Origin: Zychaea mexicana | Lineage: Eukaryota > Mucoromycota > Mucoromycetes > Mucorales > Lichtheimiaceae | Length of the DNA: 64,000 nt | Direction of reading: 5' to 3' | Assembly: GCF_025766255.1 (NCBI RefSeq) | Contig: NW_026516781.1 | Coordinates: 1-64,000 of the forward strand | Shown here: positions 47,098 through 60,104 of the stretch, piece by piece | Layout of the letters: every line of letters starts with the position of its first letter | Position numbering within the stretch: the first letter of the stretch is position 1 | Program-made: the position numbers and the translations under genes | Notes under the pieces: model-generated | The model's input: only the letters and a program-made list of their open reading frames with translations | What the model was told of the DNA's origin: nothing | Databases searched by the model: none

Positions 47098-49755
47098 ATG
47101 GAATCAACTTTGCGATCCAAACAACATTCGACAAGTCATTCGACTAAATCAGCAGCTCCTCAGCCAACCTTCACTACTGCTACTACTACTACTGCTGCTA
47201 CCAATACCATTTCCAAATCACCGCCGTTGCTCGCTCCTGCCATAACTGCAACGAGTGGTTCTTCTTCTACTATTATACAAAGCCATTCCGAGACGATTGA
47301 TCTGACAACGCCACCTCGTCGCACGCGTATTACTCGAGCGTGTAAGCAATAAGATCAGTTTTCTGTCTGTCTGTCTGTCTGTCTGTCTTTTTGTTTCTTG
47401 GGCTTTTTCTAAATCAAGCACCATCTACTTAAATATCAGGTGACACGTGTCGACGGAAAAAGATAAAGTATGATCCGCACAGCCGGCTATTTACTCACTA
47501 TGGCGTGTAATCCATTTGATGCAATTAGTAACAATCCTGCCCTCCTCCTCCCTTTTCCTCAATAGATGTGATGTAAACACGACGCAGCCATGCACTACGT
47601 GTCGACAATACCAGTGGAATTGCACTTTTAATGATGTAAATGTACAAAAGTATTACCAGGGAGAAAAAAAGTAGTACAACGAAATTTAACTACAACTGCC
47701 ATCCCTAACCGACTTCATTTTTAGACAGCTAAAAAACGAGGACCACCGAAAGGGTAAAGTACAATTTCAGATGTTGATATCGAAAAGATGGCCAAGGGCT
47801 CTTGATCTAATGGTTTTCTTTATATATTTACAACTGTTGCAAAATTCTCCAGATACATCGAAAGTCTCGAAACACGACTGGAGAAAATGGAGCATTTGCT
47901 ACAGCAGATGCAAGATAAGAAACGAAAGCGGCCCAATTCGTCTTCTGCCCTCTGTATAAAGAATATACTAGCCGACGAGGACGATCAAGAACACAGTAAG
48001 CAAGACAAAGATGAAAGCGATGACGAAGATCATCCTGCGGTCAAAAGAAACACACTATCATCGCCATCGCCACCACCATCATACAAACTAGGAACATTAA
48101 CAACGGAGTCGTCTTTGATCGATTCATTACTCCACAAGTACGTATCCTAAAGGTTTTATTGTTGGATGACAGACAAACCCCCTTTCTAATTTTTAAAGGA
48201 CCATAGGTTTTTTAACATCCATACTATTACGATGCCTGTTATTGACAAGAGCGCGTTTTTTGCAATATATAATGCTAAGAAGCATAACAATGTTAGCAGC
48301 AGTGACTGCATTAGCGCTACTACGATTTCACAATCACTTGTATACGCCATGTGCGCTTACACCTGCTATCGACTATCAGCAAAGGATCCCTTGTTTGAAA
48401 CTAACAAACCGAGTCGCGACACTGCGTTCAGATACTTTACGGACAAGGCCGCCGACCTCATCAAAGATGAATATTTCGTTTCGCGACTGGCAACAGTTCA
48501 AGCGCTTATCTTGATTTGTGCACAGCCCGTTGTGGCCACCGATCAGAATCGTAACTGGGTTTTTAGCGGCTTGGCTGTCAGGATGGTAAGCACAATTGTT
48601 CCACTGTGTAATGTGTTCTTGTCAAGATGATGAGCCAAAAAAATTACTTTAAATTGATTGAGAATATAGGCTCAAGAGTTTCGATTACACCGACTAGCAA
48701 CAAATCCTCCTTCTACCATCCAAGACGAAAAGCAACTGAACTGGTACAAACGAATATGGTGCGCCGTGTACAATATTGATCGATGGAACGCTGCAGCCAT
48801 GGGTCGTCCACTTGCAATTGCCGATGCCGACTGCGACATTGCCTTGCCAACGCTACCGCATTCATCATCAGATGATTATCACCATCACGTTATCTTTATC
48901 TATCTGACAAAACTATCCTGCATTCTTGGTGAAATCTTAAGGACAATTTACACGCCACAGGCCAAGTACTATCTTCATCAATCACCGTCGTCATCGTCGT
49001 CGTCGACAGCAACAACAACCACAGGAGCAGGAGCAGCGGCTGTGGAACAGTTGTTGCAACGGTTACAGTGTGAACTGACACGATGGTTTGACGCGTTTTC
49101 AGCACAAGACATTATACCAGAAGAAAAGGCGTGGCCACTGACGGTTTGTTATTACGGCGTCACCTTAATGTTATACAGACCCTTCATTGACAACATTTGT
49201 AATGGCCGGTACGATCATATCCGGGCTTCGGAAAATTGCTCCGAGATTGCAAGGAAAATGACCAGTCTTGTCAGAGCAGCAAACAAATTGGATCTCGTAC
49301 GCTTTGGTTTTATCTTTATAGGTAAAACGGTCAATACTTCTCTGCTGACCCTTTTTTTAAACACAATCAACAAAAAAAGATCGATTGACTGATATGAATG
49401 GTCTGCAATAGGATATTCAATCTATCAAGGATTGCTTATTCATGTATATGACATGTTTAGTGAGAATCTAAAAACTGCAGCAGCAGGACGCGAGTATGTC
49501 CGTGTCACCGTGGATGAGTGCCTGATTCCGCTCTGTGATGAGCTATCAGATGCTTCAGATATAAAGCTTATCATGGCATCTACGATGGAACTACTCAAGT
49601 CCGAAGGATCCAAATATGCGCAACAGCAGCAGCAAGAGCAGGGCCAACAAAAAGATGAAGAGAACGATCAGAGATGGAGACAGATACTTGGTTCTGCAGG
49701 TCCTCCACTTAATGAACTGGGATGGGCGGGTGAAATTAATTGGACAGGTAAGTGA
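47098..49755 (+). CDS. Zn2Cys6 transcription factor, second copy
   Basis: Eight exons (47098-47341, 47440-47467, 47566-47635, 47725-47753, 47853-48137, 48207-48585, 48670-49321, 49412-49755) give 676 residues. After a Thr/Ser-rich N-terminus the zinc cluster has Cys 82, 85, 92, 100, 103 and 110, divided among three exons. A KKRGPPKGYI linker and a leucine-rich coiled coil (YIESLETRLEKMEHLLQQM) follow. The fungal_trans domain has FFNIHTITMPVIDKSAFF, MGRPLAIADADCDIALP, LGEILRTIYTPQAKY and LMLYRPFI. It may continue past 49745, where a good donor (GTAAGTG) overlaps the stop. Targets unknown. Confidence 0.9.
47362..47388. repeat. (CTGT)n microsatellite in intron 1 of the second Zn2Cys6 gene
   Basis: Six to seven CTGT units shortly after the donor at 47342. 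Confidence 0.85.
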
Positions 49756-50129
49756 AAACAAAGAGAGCCCTATTGCTACTACTTGGTCATGATAGCTAGT
49801 GGTCTCTCTGTGTGTCTAGGAAACGCACGCATGTATTTATGCATTATCTATTGTTAGTGTGGAACCACTCGCCATCCATGCTGTTGCAAAAACAGTAACT
49901 GTTTTCGAGGTCCAAGCGCCGCTATTCCCTCCCTAAACTCGCAATGCTTGTGTGTGACAGAAAAAGCATGCTTTTGAGTGAATGCGTACATAATACCCAT
50001 TTCTTTATAATTCTTTCTCACTCACCCACCCTCTCTTCCCCTGTTATTTCTTTGTTGTCTAAACACACATTTTCCGAGTCTCCCTCACGCAAACACACAC
50101 AAATATAAATAATAATAACCATAATAGTA
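49756..50129. promoter_or_regulatory. Upstream region of the coiled-coil gene
   Basis: No ORF supported. CT-rich and CA-rich leader (CTCACCCACCCTCTC, AACACACACAAA) just before the start at 50130. Confidence 0.4.
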
Positions 50130-52715
50130 ATGCCGAATGGTGGTCGAGTCGATGCCATTGGCGATGATTTCACCGACCTCGACAGCATTCTTGAACAGGA
50201 TGGCCGTTACACGCCTGGTTCCAATCTCCACTACAATAATAGCAATAACATCAACAGTAGCAATGGCAACAATCATGGATATCGAATCAGTTTCCAAAGT
50301 GTAGACGATGACGAATTGCATCGCCTTATGCGTGCACTAGTCACTCCAGTGCCTCATCGTTATTCGTCCGGGTCTCCTTGCAGCACCGAAAATATCGATT
50401 GGCGTCTTAAGCGACATGATGACACGGCTTCTCAGGCCAGTGATTCTTCGTCCAGTCGTAACCCAAACAACAATAGAAGTGAAAGCGTTATGTTGTTTAA
50501 GAAAATAAACGATGGTATAAAGATCTTTTCTTCTTTTTTGTTAATATCTACAATCATCGACGGGTGTGCTCAAAATGGAGCGTTACGGTTTTTGATATTA
50601 GGTGATGAGGATGTATCATTCGACTTGGTGGCAAGTGACCTTAACGATTTTATCGATCCAGTCATGCTGGAAGGTATCATGTCGCGGCCTGCAAGTCGCG
50701 CGCCTCGATCTACTACTCCTGGCCAACAGCAACTACGACAACAACCTCCACTAACACCGACTATTCCGGAAAGGTAAAACAAAACTTGATATTGTAAGCA
50801 AAAAGTTACAACTTAGCCGATATAAACATATTAGGAAGATTAGACAAGACAGTAAAAGGCAGCAGCAAAAACAACATCGCGCATCGTCAAACGTATCCAC
50901 AGCAGCACCAGCACCAGCACCAGCTACCACTAATGCTACCAATACTACAAGAGCGGGAGTCTCTGATCACAATATGGACAGCGACGAACGCATGAACGAA
51001 ATGCTATCCAAGTCTGCACAAAAGACGCGCGAGTTACTTGAAGCCATGGAACGATCTTTGAAAACAGAGCAAACGTACGCCACTCGCCGTCAACAACTGG
51101 TTGATGAACGTAGACACAGTAGTATCACTACCACGAATAATAACACCAGAGCAGCACCACCACCACTCGTAGCAGTACCACAACAACCTCGGAATCAACA
51201 ACAGCGAACACGCATGATCTCTGCTAGTGAAGAAAAAGTCCAGCAAAAGCGGCAGAGTTTGGATATGGAGGGCATGTTGGCTTTGCGACGCGATAGTGAT
51301 GCCATCATTGAACGACGACTTTCTTTACTTAAAGTGCGTGCCAATAAACTGTTGCAGACAGACGAGCATCAACAACAGCTGAATGACAATGATAAGAGAC
51401 GACGTCGTTGGTCGTTTACGCCGATTGAAGAAAATCCCTCGTCGCCACCGCCGACTACAACTACAACCTCTCACCGTCCTCAGGACAGTGTTGACAACAT
51501 GGATACCAGCAATAAACCCATTGTCGATCGTATGCCTGTCTTTCAAAGTGTACGGGCACGAACTCTCTCAATGCGAGAAACCCGGCATGAAAAGACGAGC
51601 AGACCCTATCATGAAGAGACAACAACAGCTCCCATTCTATCTTCATCATCATCAAACTCAGAAGCTACTACAATATCTCCTTATTTTTCTGCCACGGCAA
51701 CAGGCTCTGATGCTTTGTCACATGGCAATAACAAGCAGTACTATCACCACAATCATCATGTGGAAGAAAAAGGAGAAGAGAAGAAGATGGAGGTTGAGAA
51801 TCAAACGGAACGTGTGTCGTACATGCGTCGTGCAGATCTTTGTAAAAATACCAACAACAACGACAACCATAGTAGTAGTGTGAAAGAGATGTCCAACAAA
51901 CAGCAGCCATCCGCACAGTATCGTCAATCAATCTCATCAAGGAGACACACGTTGTCGTCGTCAGCCGCGAACAGTACTATGAATACTGAATTGATGTCTG
52001 ATGATCGTAATAAGCGACGATTAAGACGGCTGTCACCCACGCGTAATACCAGTAGCACTAGTAGTGGCAATTATGGTAATGGACAACAACAACCGCAGCA
52101 TACGATGACAGCAGAAAAATTACGAAAGAGAGTAAGAAAAAACGAACAAAATATCGGTTATAGTTTAACGATGGGGGAACCTTAAATATCTTGTTGCTAA
52201 ATGCACTATCTAACAAAAACACATAGCATAGTACAATTATCACAGCAGGCGACCTTGACCTGCCACCATCCCCTACTACGGCAACAGGCAAATCGGTCAC
52301 TGAAACGGCAAAGGAACTTTTGAACAGTATCCGACAACGACGTCAAAGCACAGCTGAGCATCATCACCATCCTTCTTCTACTTCTACTACTACTACGCGT
52401 GCTACCCGAACAACATACCATCAATACCACCCACAGCATGAAGAACAGCGACAACAAGAGGCAGAAGCACGCCAAGCACGGCTACGTATGCGACGCAATA
52501 CAGTCGTAGCCAATGGGCTCGACTATCATGATAAAGTCGACAATGACATTGTGGATGAAGATCGCATTACTCGTCGTATGCATCGATTATCAATTGCTGC
52601 TGACGACCATTATACAAAGAAACAGCCATCATCCTCCACAAGAAGCAAGTATCTCTACAATGAAGAAACAAATGGTAATATCAGATCGTCATCGTATAAG
52701 CATTATCTCGCCTAA
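50130..52715 (+). CDS. Large disordered / coiled-coil protein, unknown function
   Basis: Exons 50130-50514, 50602-50773, 50835-52156 and 52249-52715 give 781 residues; the third donor (ATCG|GTTATAG) is weak. The N-terminal acidic part has DDFTDLDSILEQDG and DDDELHRLMRAL. A helical segment (RMNEMLSKSAQKTRELLEAM) and another (DSDAIIERRLSLLKVRANKL) are probable coiled coils. Much of the rest is Ser/Thr/Gln/His-rich and disordered, with basic patches (KRRLRRLSPTR, ARQARLRMRR). No known domain. Its first intron is 87 nt, in frame and stop-free, so retention would give a longer protein. Confidence 0.55.
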
Positions 52716-53015
52716 AGATAGCCACCCACCCCATCCCCCCGGCCAGTACCACCACTTGCTCCTCATCCTCAAATCCGTCGTTTTCTATACATATCTCCAT
52801 CTTCTCCAAACAATCCATACACTTACTGCTACTGTCATAAAACAACTTGTTCTATATTATTAATCTGTAAACTGTACATATACAATCAAAAAATTTCCCC
52901 ATTTGCTTTAATTGTACTGTGTCTGACCTGAAAAAAAAAATATTTGATAATAATTTCAAGTTAGACGCCCTTACTTTCCTCTTCTTCACACTGTAAAAAG
53001 TAAAAAGATAAATAA
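52716..53015. promoter_or_regulatory. Short gap before ORC2
   Basis: C-rich 3' flank of the upstream gene, then AT-rich leader of the ORC2 gene. Nothing else seen. Confidence 0.4.
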
Positions 53016-54920
53016 ATGGCGGATTCAACAACTGTACCTGTCATTATACAAGGGGACGACGCGATCGAAACGCACATTGTGTCTGCTGTCGATGCCGAAA
53101 CTATACAGAAAGAAGAAGCATTGGGCAAACAAATCAAGAGGAAAGGCGGAAGAGGAGGCACAAAGAAACGATCATTATCGTCGCGTCGAATGGGAGTAGA
53201 CAAGGCTGCAGAACTTGGCCTTACGGAAGAAAAAGCATCAACAACAACTACGACCAAACGATCTGCAGCAAGTCGAGTGATTCGTGTCAGTCGTCGTAAT
53301 TATGAAGCCAAGTTACAAGAACAACTCCAATTACAAAAACAACAAGAGCAACAGCAGAAAGAACGAGAAGAACAAGGCATGAGTGAAGACGTTGAACATC
53401 ACTATACCCTTTTACGTTCCCATTCCAATGAAGCATCGTCAGGTACTACGCATCCACAGAAACATTCACGTACTCGTCAGCGTCAACAAAATGAAAAAGA
53501 AGGAACAGCAAATGACGACGCCGACCAAGACGACGACGACACCAACGAGGCTGATGAAGATTCTGCTGTCGAAGATAAAGAAAACAATACGGGTCGATCG
53601 ATATTTGGATTCAGGAAACAACATGGCAAGTCTATGCAATCCATGATGAAAAAGGCTATGGAGGAGCAACAAGAAAGTACTACTACTACTACTACTACAA
53701 GAAAGGGTGGTAGTAAACGCTCTACTGCCAAACAATCTGTGGATCACGGAAAACGACGACGGATACAACGACAGATTGAACTTTTAAAAGACGACCGACA
53801 AAGTGACGAAGACGACGATGAAGAAAAAGAGGAAGAAAGCGACGACGAAGAAGATCATGACACGGATGTGTTGGTTGGAACTGAAGGCTATTTCCAAGCC
53901 TTACAGGGCAAATCCCAAACGTCCAACAACACCATGTCAAAACTGCCTGTGCTGGAACCACAAGAATTCTATGACATTCTCGAGACAATGGCACTGGCCA
54001 AACATGCTGACGACATTGCCACCTTGTTTTCAATGCACAAGTTACATTTCAACGAATGGTACTTTAAACTCCATGCCGGGTTCAATCTGTTGTTATATGG
54101 CTATGGTTCGAAACGACGGCTTGTCAACGATTTTGTGCAATCGTCCATGACCGATGGTGTCGTCCTTATGATCAATGGATTTTTCCCTTCCATCACCATC
54201 AAGGCTAGCTTATCCAAACTGGTCGTCGATGCGCTGGACGTCACTGCTTCCCCACCCGCACAAATGCAAGATCTTGTAGCATTGATCAGCAACTATTTCA
54301 TGGATGAAAACCGTAGCTACGAACGCCTCTATCTGATTGTCCACAACATTGACGGCAGCACATTACGTAACGAACGATCACAACAAGCATTATCAATGTT
54401 GGCAGACACGCCCAACATTCATTTGATTGCCACGATTGATCATATCAATGCCGGGTTGTTGTGGGACAATGTCAAGACGTCCCGATTCAATTGGCTCTGG
54501 CACGACGCAACGACATTTGATGATTATTTGGTTGAAACAAGCTTTGAAAACTCATTGTTGATGCGGTCTGGAGAATTGGGCGGTGCGCGTGGCATCCAGT
54601 ATGTGTTGCGGTCCTTGACGTCTAATGGCCGTGGCGTGTTCCGGGTATTGGCAGAACATCAGTTGATGGAGATGGAAATGGAAGGAAACGATACGGCAAG
54701 AGCTAACGAGTCGATGGGATTACCGTATCATCGCTATTATGATGCGTGTCGTGAAAGCTTTTTGGTGTCAAACGACACTCAATTGCGATCGTTGCTCACG
54801 GAATTCATTGATCACAAGATCATTCATGCCAAACGGTCGGCGGATGGCACAGAGGTGTTTTACATACCCTTGGACAAGTCGACTCTGTGCAATGTCTTGG
54901 AAGAAATATCGGATCAGTAG
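53016..54920 (+). CDS. ORC2: Origin recognition complex subunit 2
   Basis: Single exon, 634 residues. The N-terminal ~280 residues are disordered, with basic and acidic runs (KRKGGRGGTKKR, DDDEEKEEESDDEED) as in other ORC2 proteins. The conserved core begins at GYFQALQ and includes HFNEWYFKLHAGFNLLLYGY, then GSKRRLVNDF (the degenerate AAA+ nucleotide loop region), IVHNIDGSTLRN, LIATIDHINAGLLWD and a C-terminal winged-helix part (YHRYYDACRESFLVSNDTQL, FYIPLDKSTL). ORC2 is part of the six-subunit complex that marks replication origins and loads MCM helicase in the nucleus. Confidence 0.93.
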   Translation: MADSTTVPVIIQGDDAIETHIVSAVDAETIQKEEALGKQIKRKGGRGGTKKRSLSSRRMGVDKAAELGLTEEKASTTTTTKRSAASRVIRVSRRNYEAKLQEQLQLQKQQEQQQKEREEQGMSEDVEHHYTLLRSHSNEASSGTTHPQKHSRTRQRQQNEKEGTANDDADQDDDDTNEADEDSAVEDKENNTGRSIFGFRKQHGKSMQSMMKKAMEEQQESTTTTTTTRKGGSKRSTAKQSVDHGKRRRIQRQIELLKDDRQSDEDDDEEKEEESDDEEDHDTDVLVGTEGYFQALQGKSQTSNNTMSKLPVLEPQEFYDILETMALAKHADDIATLFSMHKLHFNEWYFKLHAGFNLLLYGYGSKRRLVNDFVQSSMTDGVVLMINGFFPSITIKASLSKLVVDALDVTASPPAQMQDLVALISNYFMDENRSYERLYLIVHNIDGSTLRNERSQQALSMLADTPNIHLIATIDHINAGLLWDNVKTSRFNWLWHDATTFDDYLVETSFENSLLMRSGELGGARGIQYVLRSLTSNGRGVFRVLAEHQLMEMEMEGNDTARANESMGLPYHRYYDACRESFLVSNDTQLRSLLTEFIDHKIIHAKRSADGTEVFYIPLDKSTLCNVLEEISDQ

Positions 54921-55387
54921 TAGTTTCATCTTGAACTTCATTTTCACTTTTGTACATAGCATTTCTTTCTTTCTTTCTTTTACATCCCTGGCATTTTCAT
55001 TCCCCATATATATCCCTCCCTCCCTTTTAACTTTCTCGGTTTACTGAATACATACATTTATATTATACTCGCTCAGCCCAATCCCTTACACTTGTGCTGG
55101 AGAAGCTTACTCCATATGGCTGTGTAACCATCAAACAAACAGAACTGTCTATACGTGATAGCATAAATCGAATGATGCTGTCAGTTGAAATGACAATGGA
55201 ATATGTTTTTCAACCCGCGGCCATTTTTTCTAAAGCCAAATATATAACAAACACTACATGGCATCCGACATCAAACGAGGCCCCCTGCCAGCTAATATTG
55301 CTGTTACGTCTGCCCCTCTTTTCTTCTTATTATTACTATATTCCCCACAATCCGGACGACGACTGTAACGTCAAAAAATAAAAAGAC
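54921..55387. promoter_or_regulatory. Gap between ORC2 and NAD kinase
   Basis: CTTT and T-rich 3' flank, then leader of the next gene. A short ORF (55094-55381) has no family resemblance. Confidence 0.4.
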
Positions 55388-57540
55388 ATGGCAGAAGGAA
55401 TCGTACACGAATCCAAAAGACATCGGACTGCAGGACCAGCGGCCCCACTCACGGAACAAAGCATTACAAACCTCGGCAATAATCTTAATAGTATGTTTAA
55501 AGAAAATGCTACTAACTGTACAAAATATCCATACATACGAGCCTAACTATACCCTATTTATCAAGTCAAGCACTGGATGAACTGGGAGAAGCATATGGAC
55601 ACAATCATGATCATGACCAAGCCATATGATAACTCGCTTGTTCGATATACACGTCAAGTAGCCGAATGGATCATTACCACGCAATCGTCTGGAAGGGAGG
55701 AGCCATTTACAGTGTAACGTGTATTAATTCTAGTTCTCATTGAATGATAAAGAAGAATCTAACAAAAAGTTTTTCGTCAAAAAGTTATGTGGATGGACAC
55801 TTGGAAAACTCAAAGCGATTTGGGTATCAGGAATTAGTAAAACAAAACGACGTTTTTAAAAAACATCTCAAGTTTTGGACACCCAAGCTATGTTTCAAGA
55901 GTCCAGAAATGTTCCATTTGATTATTCTGGTATGTTCATTTTTTAAAGTATCATCAGCAACGGCACTGTATGGCAAACAGCTCCCTTTCCTTTTATATAC
56001 ATCACCTTATTAAACCATTGTGTATAACGGGGCATGACAGTTAGGAGGCGATGGAACCGTTTTGTTCACGTCTTGGTTATTCCAGACCTACGTACCCCCT
56101 ATCATTCCATTCCATCTCGGATCACTTAGCTTTTTGACACCATTCCCTTTCAAGGAATATCAAAAGTCGCTCCACGAAGTGTTTAGTGGGAAAGGTCCAC
56201 GCATCGCACTAAGGATGCGTCTCTCATGCACCATCTATCGCTATGTGGATGATCCGGACTACTGCAAGACCCGTGAAGCCAAACAGTGTGCTATTACAGG
56301 TGCTATATGGACGCGTAAAGCGCAAAGTGACGGCAAAGACATGCGGTGTCAGTGGCAGCTCATGGAAACCGAGTGGATGAAGGATCATGTGATTAACCAA
56401 GATGGAGAGCAAGAGGCGACAAACGACGAGGCCACTCAGAATAATGATGACGATGATAGCCACACACGACCAATCCCATGCTACACGACCGTGCCTGGTG
56501 AAAATTTCCAAGTATTGAATGAACTAGTCGTGGATCGAGGCCCGTCGTCTTATATGGCCACGTTGGAATTGTTTGGTGATGAACAACACTTGTGTACAGT
56601 CGAAGCGGATGGATTGGTGATAGCCACCCCCACTGGCTCCACTGCTTATTCTGTAAGTATTAATACAGACCACACTAAAGTTGCCAAAAGAAAACGGATT
56701 GCAACCAAAAAAAAAAGCTAAAAGTGAACAACACCAACTGTTAGTTATCCGCGGGCGGATCTTTGTGCCATCCATGCGTACCTGCTATCCTTATTACACC
56801 CATCTGTGCTCACACGCTCAATTTTAGACCCATGCTACTGCCACATACAACCACGGTCCGTGTGGTAGTACGATCCACCGCACGGTCTACAGCGTATTGT
56901 AGCTTTGATGGCAAATATCGGGTCGAGCTTAGACGTAAGTAGTATACTTTTTCTCCTACATCTTGAGCAAAAAATTATAACCAGATATGCGTGTATATAT
57001 ACGTCTGTGGCTCTGAATTCTTTGGTTTTGGTTGTGTTATTTTTAGGTGGTGACCATATTAGCATCACATTTTCACGTTATGCCATGCCGACGATCTCTC
57101 GTAAGGATACAAACCATGATTGGTTCGAGTCATTACAAAAGTGTCTCATGTGGAGCCAACGGGCTCAACAAAAGCCATTTGTCGTCGTCGAATCCCATAA
57201 AAAAAAGAATAAGCACACTAAACGTCATATCGTCACAGAAGAAGAAGAAGGAGGACGTGAACACGGCGATGGTCAAACAACAGCAAAAACTGCTACTACT
57301 ACTTCAGGGACAAACACACCCTCAACAACAACAACAACAACAACGTCGGAGAGTGGTAGCGAACAAGTGTTTGCATGTATTGATCAAGACGAGGATCCAA
57401 AGAAACAAAAACCGGTCAGCGACGAGACATCCAATCAGGATGATGACGAGGAGGACGACCAAGAAGACGAAAGCTTTGAACTAGTGCCTTGGACTGAAGA
57501 AGAATTGTATCGAGAAATGATGACTTTGCTTAAAAAATAG
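55388..57540 (+). CDS. NAD kinase
   Basis: Exons 55388-55490, 55566-55713, 55785-55929, 56041-56652, 56745-56934 and 57047-57540 give 563 residues. Catalytic motifs: LGGDGT (133-138), PIIPFHLGSLSFLTPF, VVDRGPSSYMATLELF and TPTGSTAYSLSAGGSLCHP (about 328-346), then PHTTTVRVVV and a GDHISITFS strand. It converts NAD to NADP using ATP. An acidic insert (about 255-285) and a long C-terminal extension with poly-Thr and Asp/Glu runs are unlike compact NAD kinases and are probably disordered. The usual LGFL is LSFL here. Confidence 0.92.
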
Positions 57541-57850
57541 AAAGGAAATATTTATTATTATTATTAGTATTTACAATGTTATATGGTTTTATTAATATCA
57601 TTTTTTTTTCTCCATAAAACTGCAAGTCTTTCTTTCGATTAGAAGGAAATGTAAAGAGAGAGAGAGAGAGGCGAGAGCATAAGGTTTTTTTTATATTACA
57701 CAAAATAAAAGTGGGTGGGAGGTTGAAAATAAATATTTTTTGTATGAAAGATGAAGATGATGATGTGATTTTTGGGAAACAATTATAAACTGGGGTATAT
57801 ACATATACAAACATGAGATGTGGGGGAGAGAAGAGACTTTTAAAGGACAA
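57541..57850. other. Convergent 3' region
   Basis: 310 bp between the NAD kinase stop and the stop of the minus-strand PHD gene; AT-rich with TTATTA and GA repeats. No gene. Confidence 0.5.
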
Positions 57851-60104
57851 TCAACGCATGGTTTTCCAGAATGGACCAGAATCGAACGAGAATTCCTTCA
57901 ATAGCTGAGGACACATTGAAGATGGCAACGTATCGGATGGGTACCTAGGGATGACACCTGGCGTGTTAAGGCCTCCTCCTACTGTCTTTTTCATCATAAT
58001 CACTGTTGCCGGATCGCCTACTGCTCCTCCCGAGGTCGTAGCGGTAGCAGTATCCCGCTTGTTATTCCTATTACAGATTTAGTCTTAAGACAGAGTGTCT
58101 TTATACACACAAACAGAGAGAGAGATAGAGAACTTACGAATCTTCATACAAGAATACATCAGATGCGTTGGGAGCAAATACTTCTTTTTGCATTGAATCC
58201 AATGATTGGAGATAAACGAGACGGGAAAGAAATTCGATGCTATCGAAATCCAAAGCCATTTCTTGTGGTTCTTGCTGTTGTTGTTGTTGTTGATTGTCGG
58301 TATCCATGGCATCGAACGGATCGGTCGGATAGAACGTTTGTTCAGGCGTACTGGCTTCACTAGGGCTATTGTCATCACTGCTACTGGTTGTACTACAGTG
58401 ATCATCCAAATCCATGGCGGCCGTAGAATGGTGCTGTTCTGCTACTTCTGCTGCGGTCAATGCTTCAATTGCTGTTGATGATGACGATGATGATGGCGGT
58501 GTCACAATGGACAGCATGACTCGTCCTACTTGTTGTTGAGATGGTTGTGGCTTTTCAAATCGGCGACGATGACGACGGCGTCCTCGTTGTTGCAAAAGAG
58601 GTGGCGGTGGAGGCGCATTGTTCAAGTTATAATCATTCGATTCTGAATCATCGTCACCATCAGAAGAGCAAGACAACACATCATCATCATCATCGGTGGT
58701 TGGACCCTTTTTAGCAGCTGCAGCAGCGGCGGCAGCAGCGGCGGCCATTTGTTCACTTTGTCGACGTGCAGCAAAGCGCCAGGTCATTGAACTGACAAGC
58801 TTGTTCGTTTCTTTGCAACCGCCCAATGCAACAAAGCAGAGTGGACATCGAAACGTTTTGCCCAATGCGGCTTCACTCATTTTTAAACAGTCGAGATGGA
58901 GCCATCGCTGACAGTCGTCGCATTGAACCATAGGTCCGAACTCTTCATCCGGCGTATCACAAATGCATTTGACAACACTTGTGTAAGACATGACATGGCG
59001 CGAGCTGCGTCGTAAAAGTGCGGGTTGTTGTTGTTGTTGTTCCATAAGTCGCTTCGTGGTCGGTGGTCGACCGGGCCGCCGGCGTCGATCCGATAAAGCA
59101 CTGCGCCGGGTTGCCAAACGGGGTGCATTAGCTGGTTTTTGTTCTTCTGAGGGATTTTTCTAAAGTTAGCACCTGTCCTTGCTGTCTGTCACGCTTTCAA
59201 CTTTTCCCTCCACTTGTATCACATTACACAAACACACACAGAGAGAGAGAGAGAGAGCCATTCGCTTTTTACCTTCTCTTGTTTGCACGACTGATGGTGC
59301 TGTTGTCTTCTTTTTCTCTGGTACGTCCTTTTCTCCTTGTTCCGTTGTTGATGGTACTTGACTGATCTTGTTCTTGTCGGATCCTTCTTTTTGCTTTGCA
59401 AAAGATGTAGTAGTGCTCACAGTGTCCTTGTCAATCACAGAACGCATTCTTGTATTATAGCTGTGAACATGCGATTCAATCAAACGAGCACCCAAACGCG
59501 CAGCATCACACCTTTTCATGTTGCTAATGGTGGCAGTCTCACCATCTTTGTCTCGTCGTAGACAGGTACGGATCTTGTTCTCTTCTTTTAACCTTTTTTC
59601 TGGTACAGTAATTTCAATCTTGTGGTTATTGCCGTTGCCGCCACAGCCATTGTCGCCTGTTTGTTTGATATCCACACGAGTACCCGTCTCCTGGGCAACA
59701 AACGTCAAGTATTGCTTTAGCAACGTCAGATTGTTCAATCGCGATAACAACAAGGGTTTTGTTTCCATGACAGCAGACGTAGCATCATCACTGCTAGCAC
59801 CATCAGTAACAGCAGTAGGGTTGTTGTTGTTGTCGTTGCGTTTGCTGGTACTATCGTCACTACTACCATCATCATCATCATCTTCATGGGCACCTGCGAG
59901 TTTCGACAAGGCTTTTGAGAGACGTTGCTTGAGTTGCCTGGCGATAGCGTGAATGTCTGGTTGAGCGTGGGTTGTTGTGGTGGTGGTGGTCGTGTGATGA
60001 TGATGATGATGAGCTGTACTCCTCCTGCTGCATGTTTCTGCAGGTCGTTTGACTGCGATTTGAAAAGTTCTGACGTGGTGCTTTGACACCTTGTGGCGCA
60101 TCAT
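57851..60104 (-). CDS. PHD-finger protein with AT-hook-like motif
   Basis: Exons 60104-59273, 59146-58138 and 58067-57851 give 685 residues. The N-terminal part is His/Thr/Asp-rich with a helical stretch (IHAIARQLKQRLSKALSKL). A basic RRRRPGRPP (about 298-306) resembles an AT-hook. The PHD finger spans about 338-381: CIC, CDDC, WLHLDC, CPLC. Poly-Gln, poly-Ala and poly-Ser/Asp runs follow. The last exon, which ends KEFSFDSGPFWKTMR, was found from a perfect donor (GTAAGT) that overlaps an apparent stop. PHD fingers of this class read histone H3 tails; the specific complex is not determined. Confidence 0.78.
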
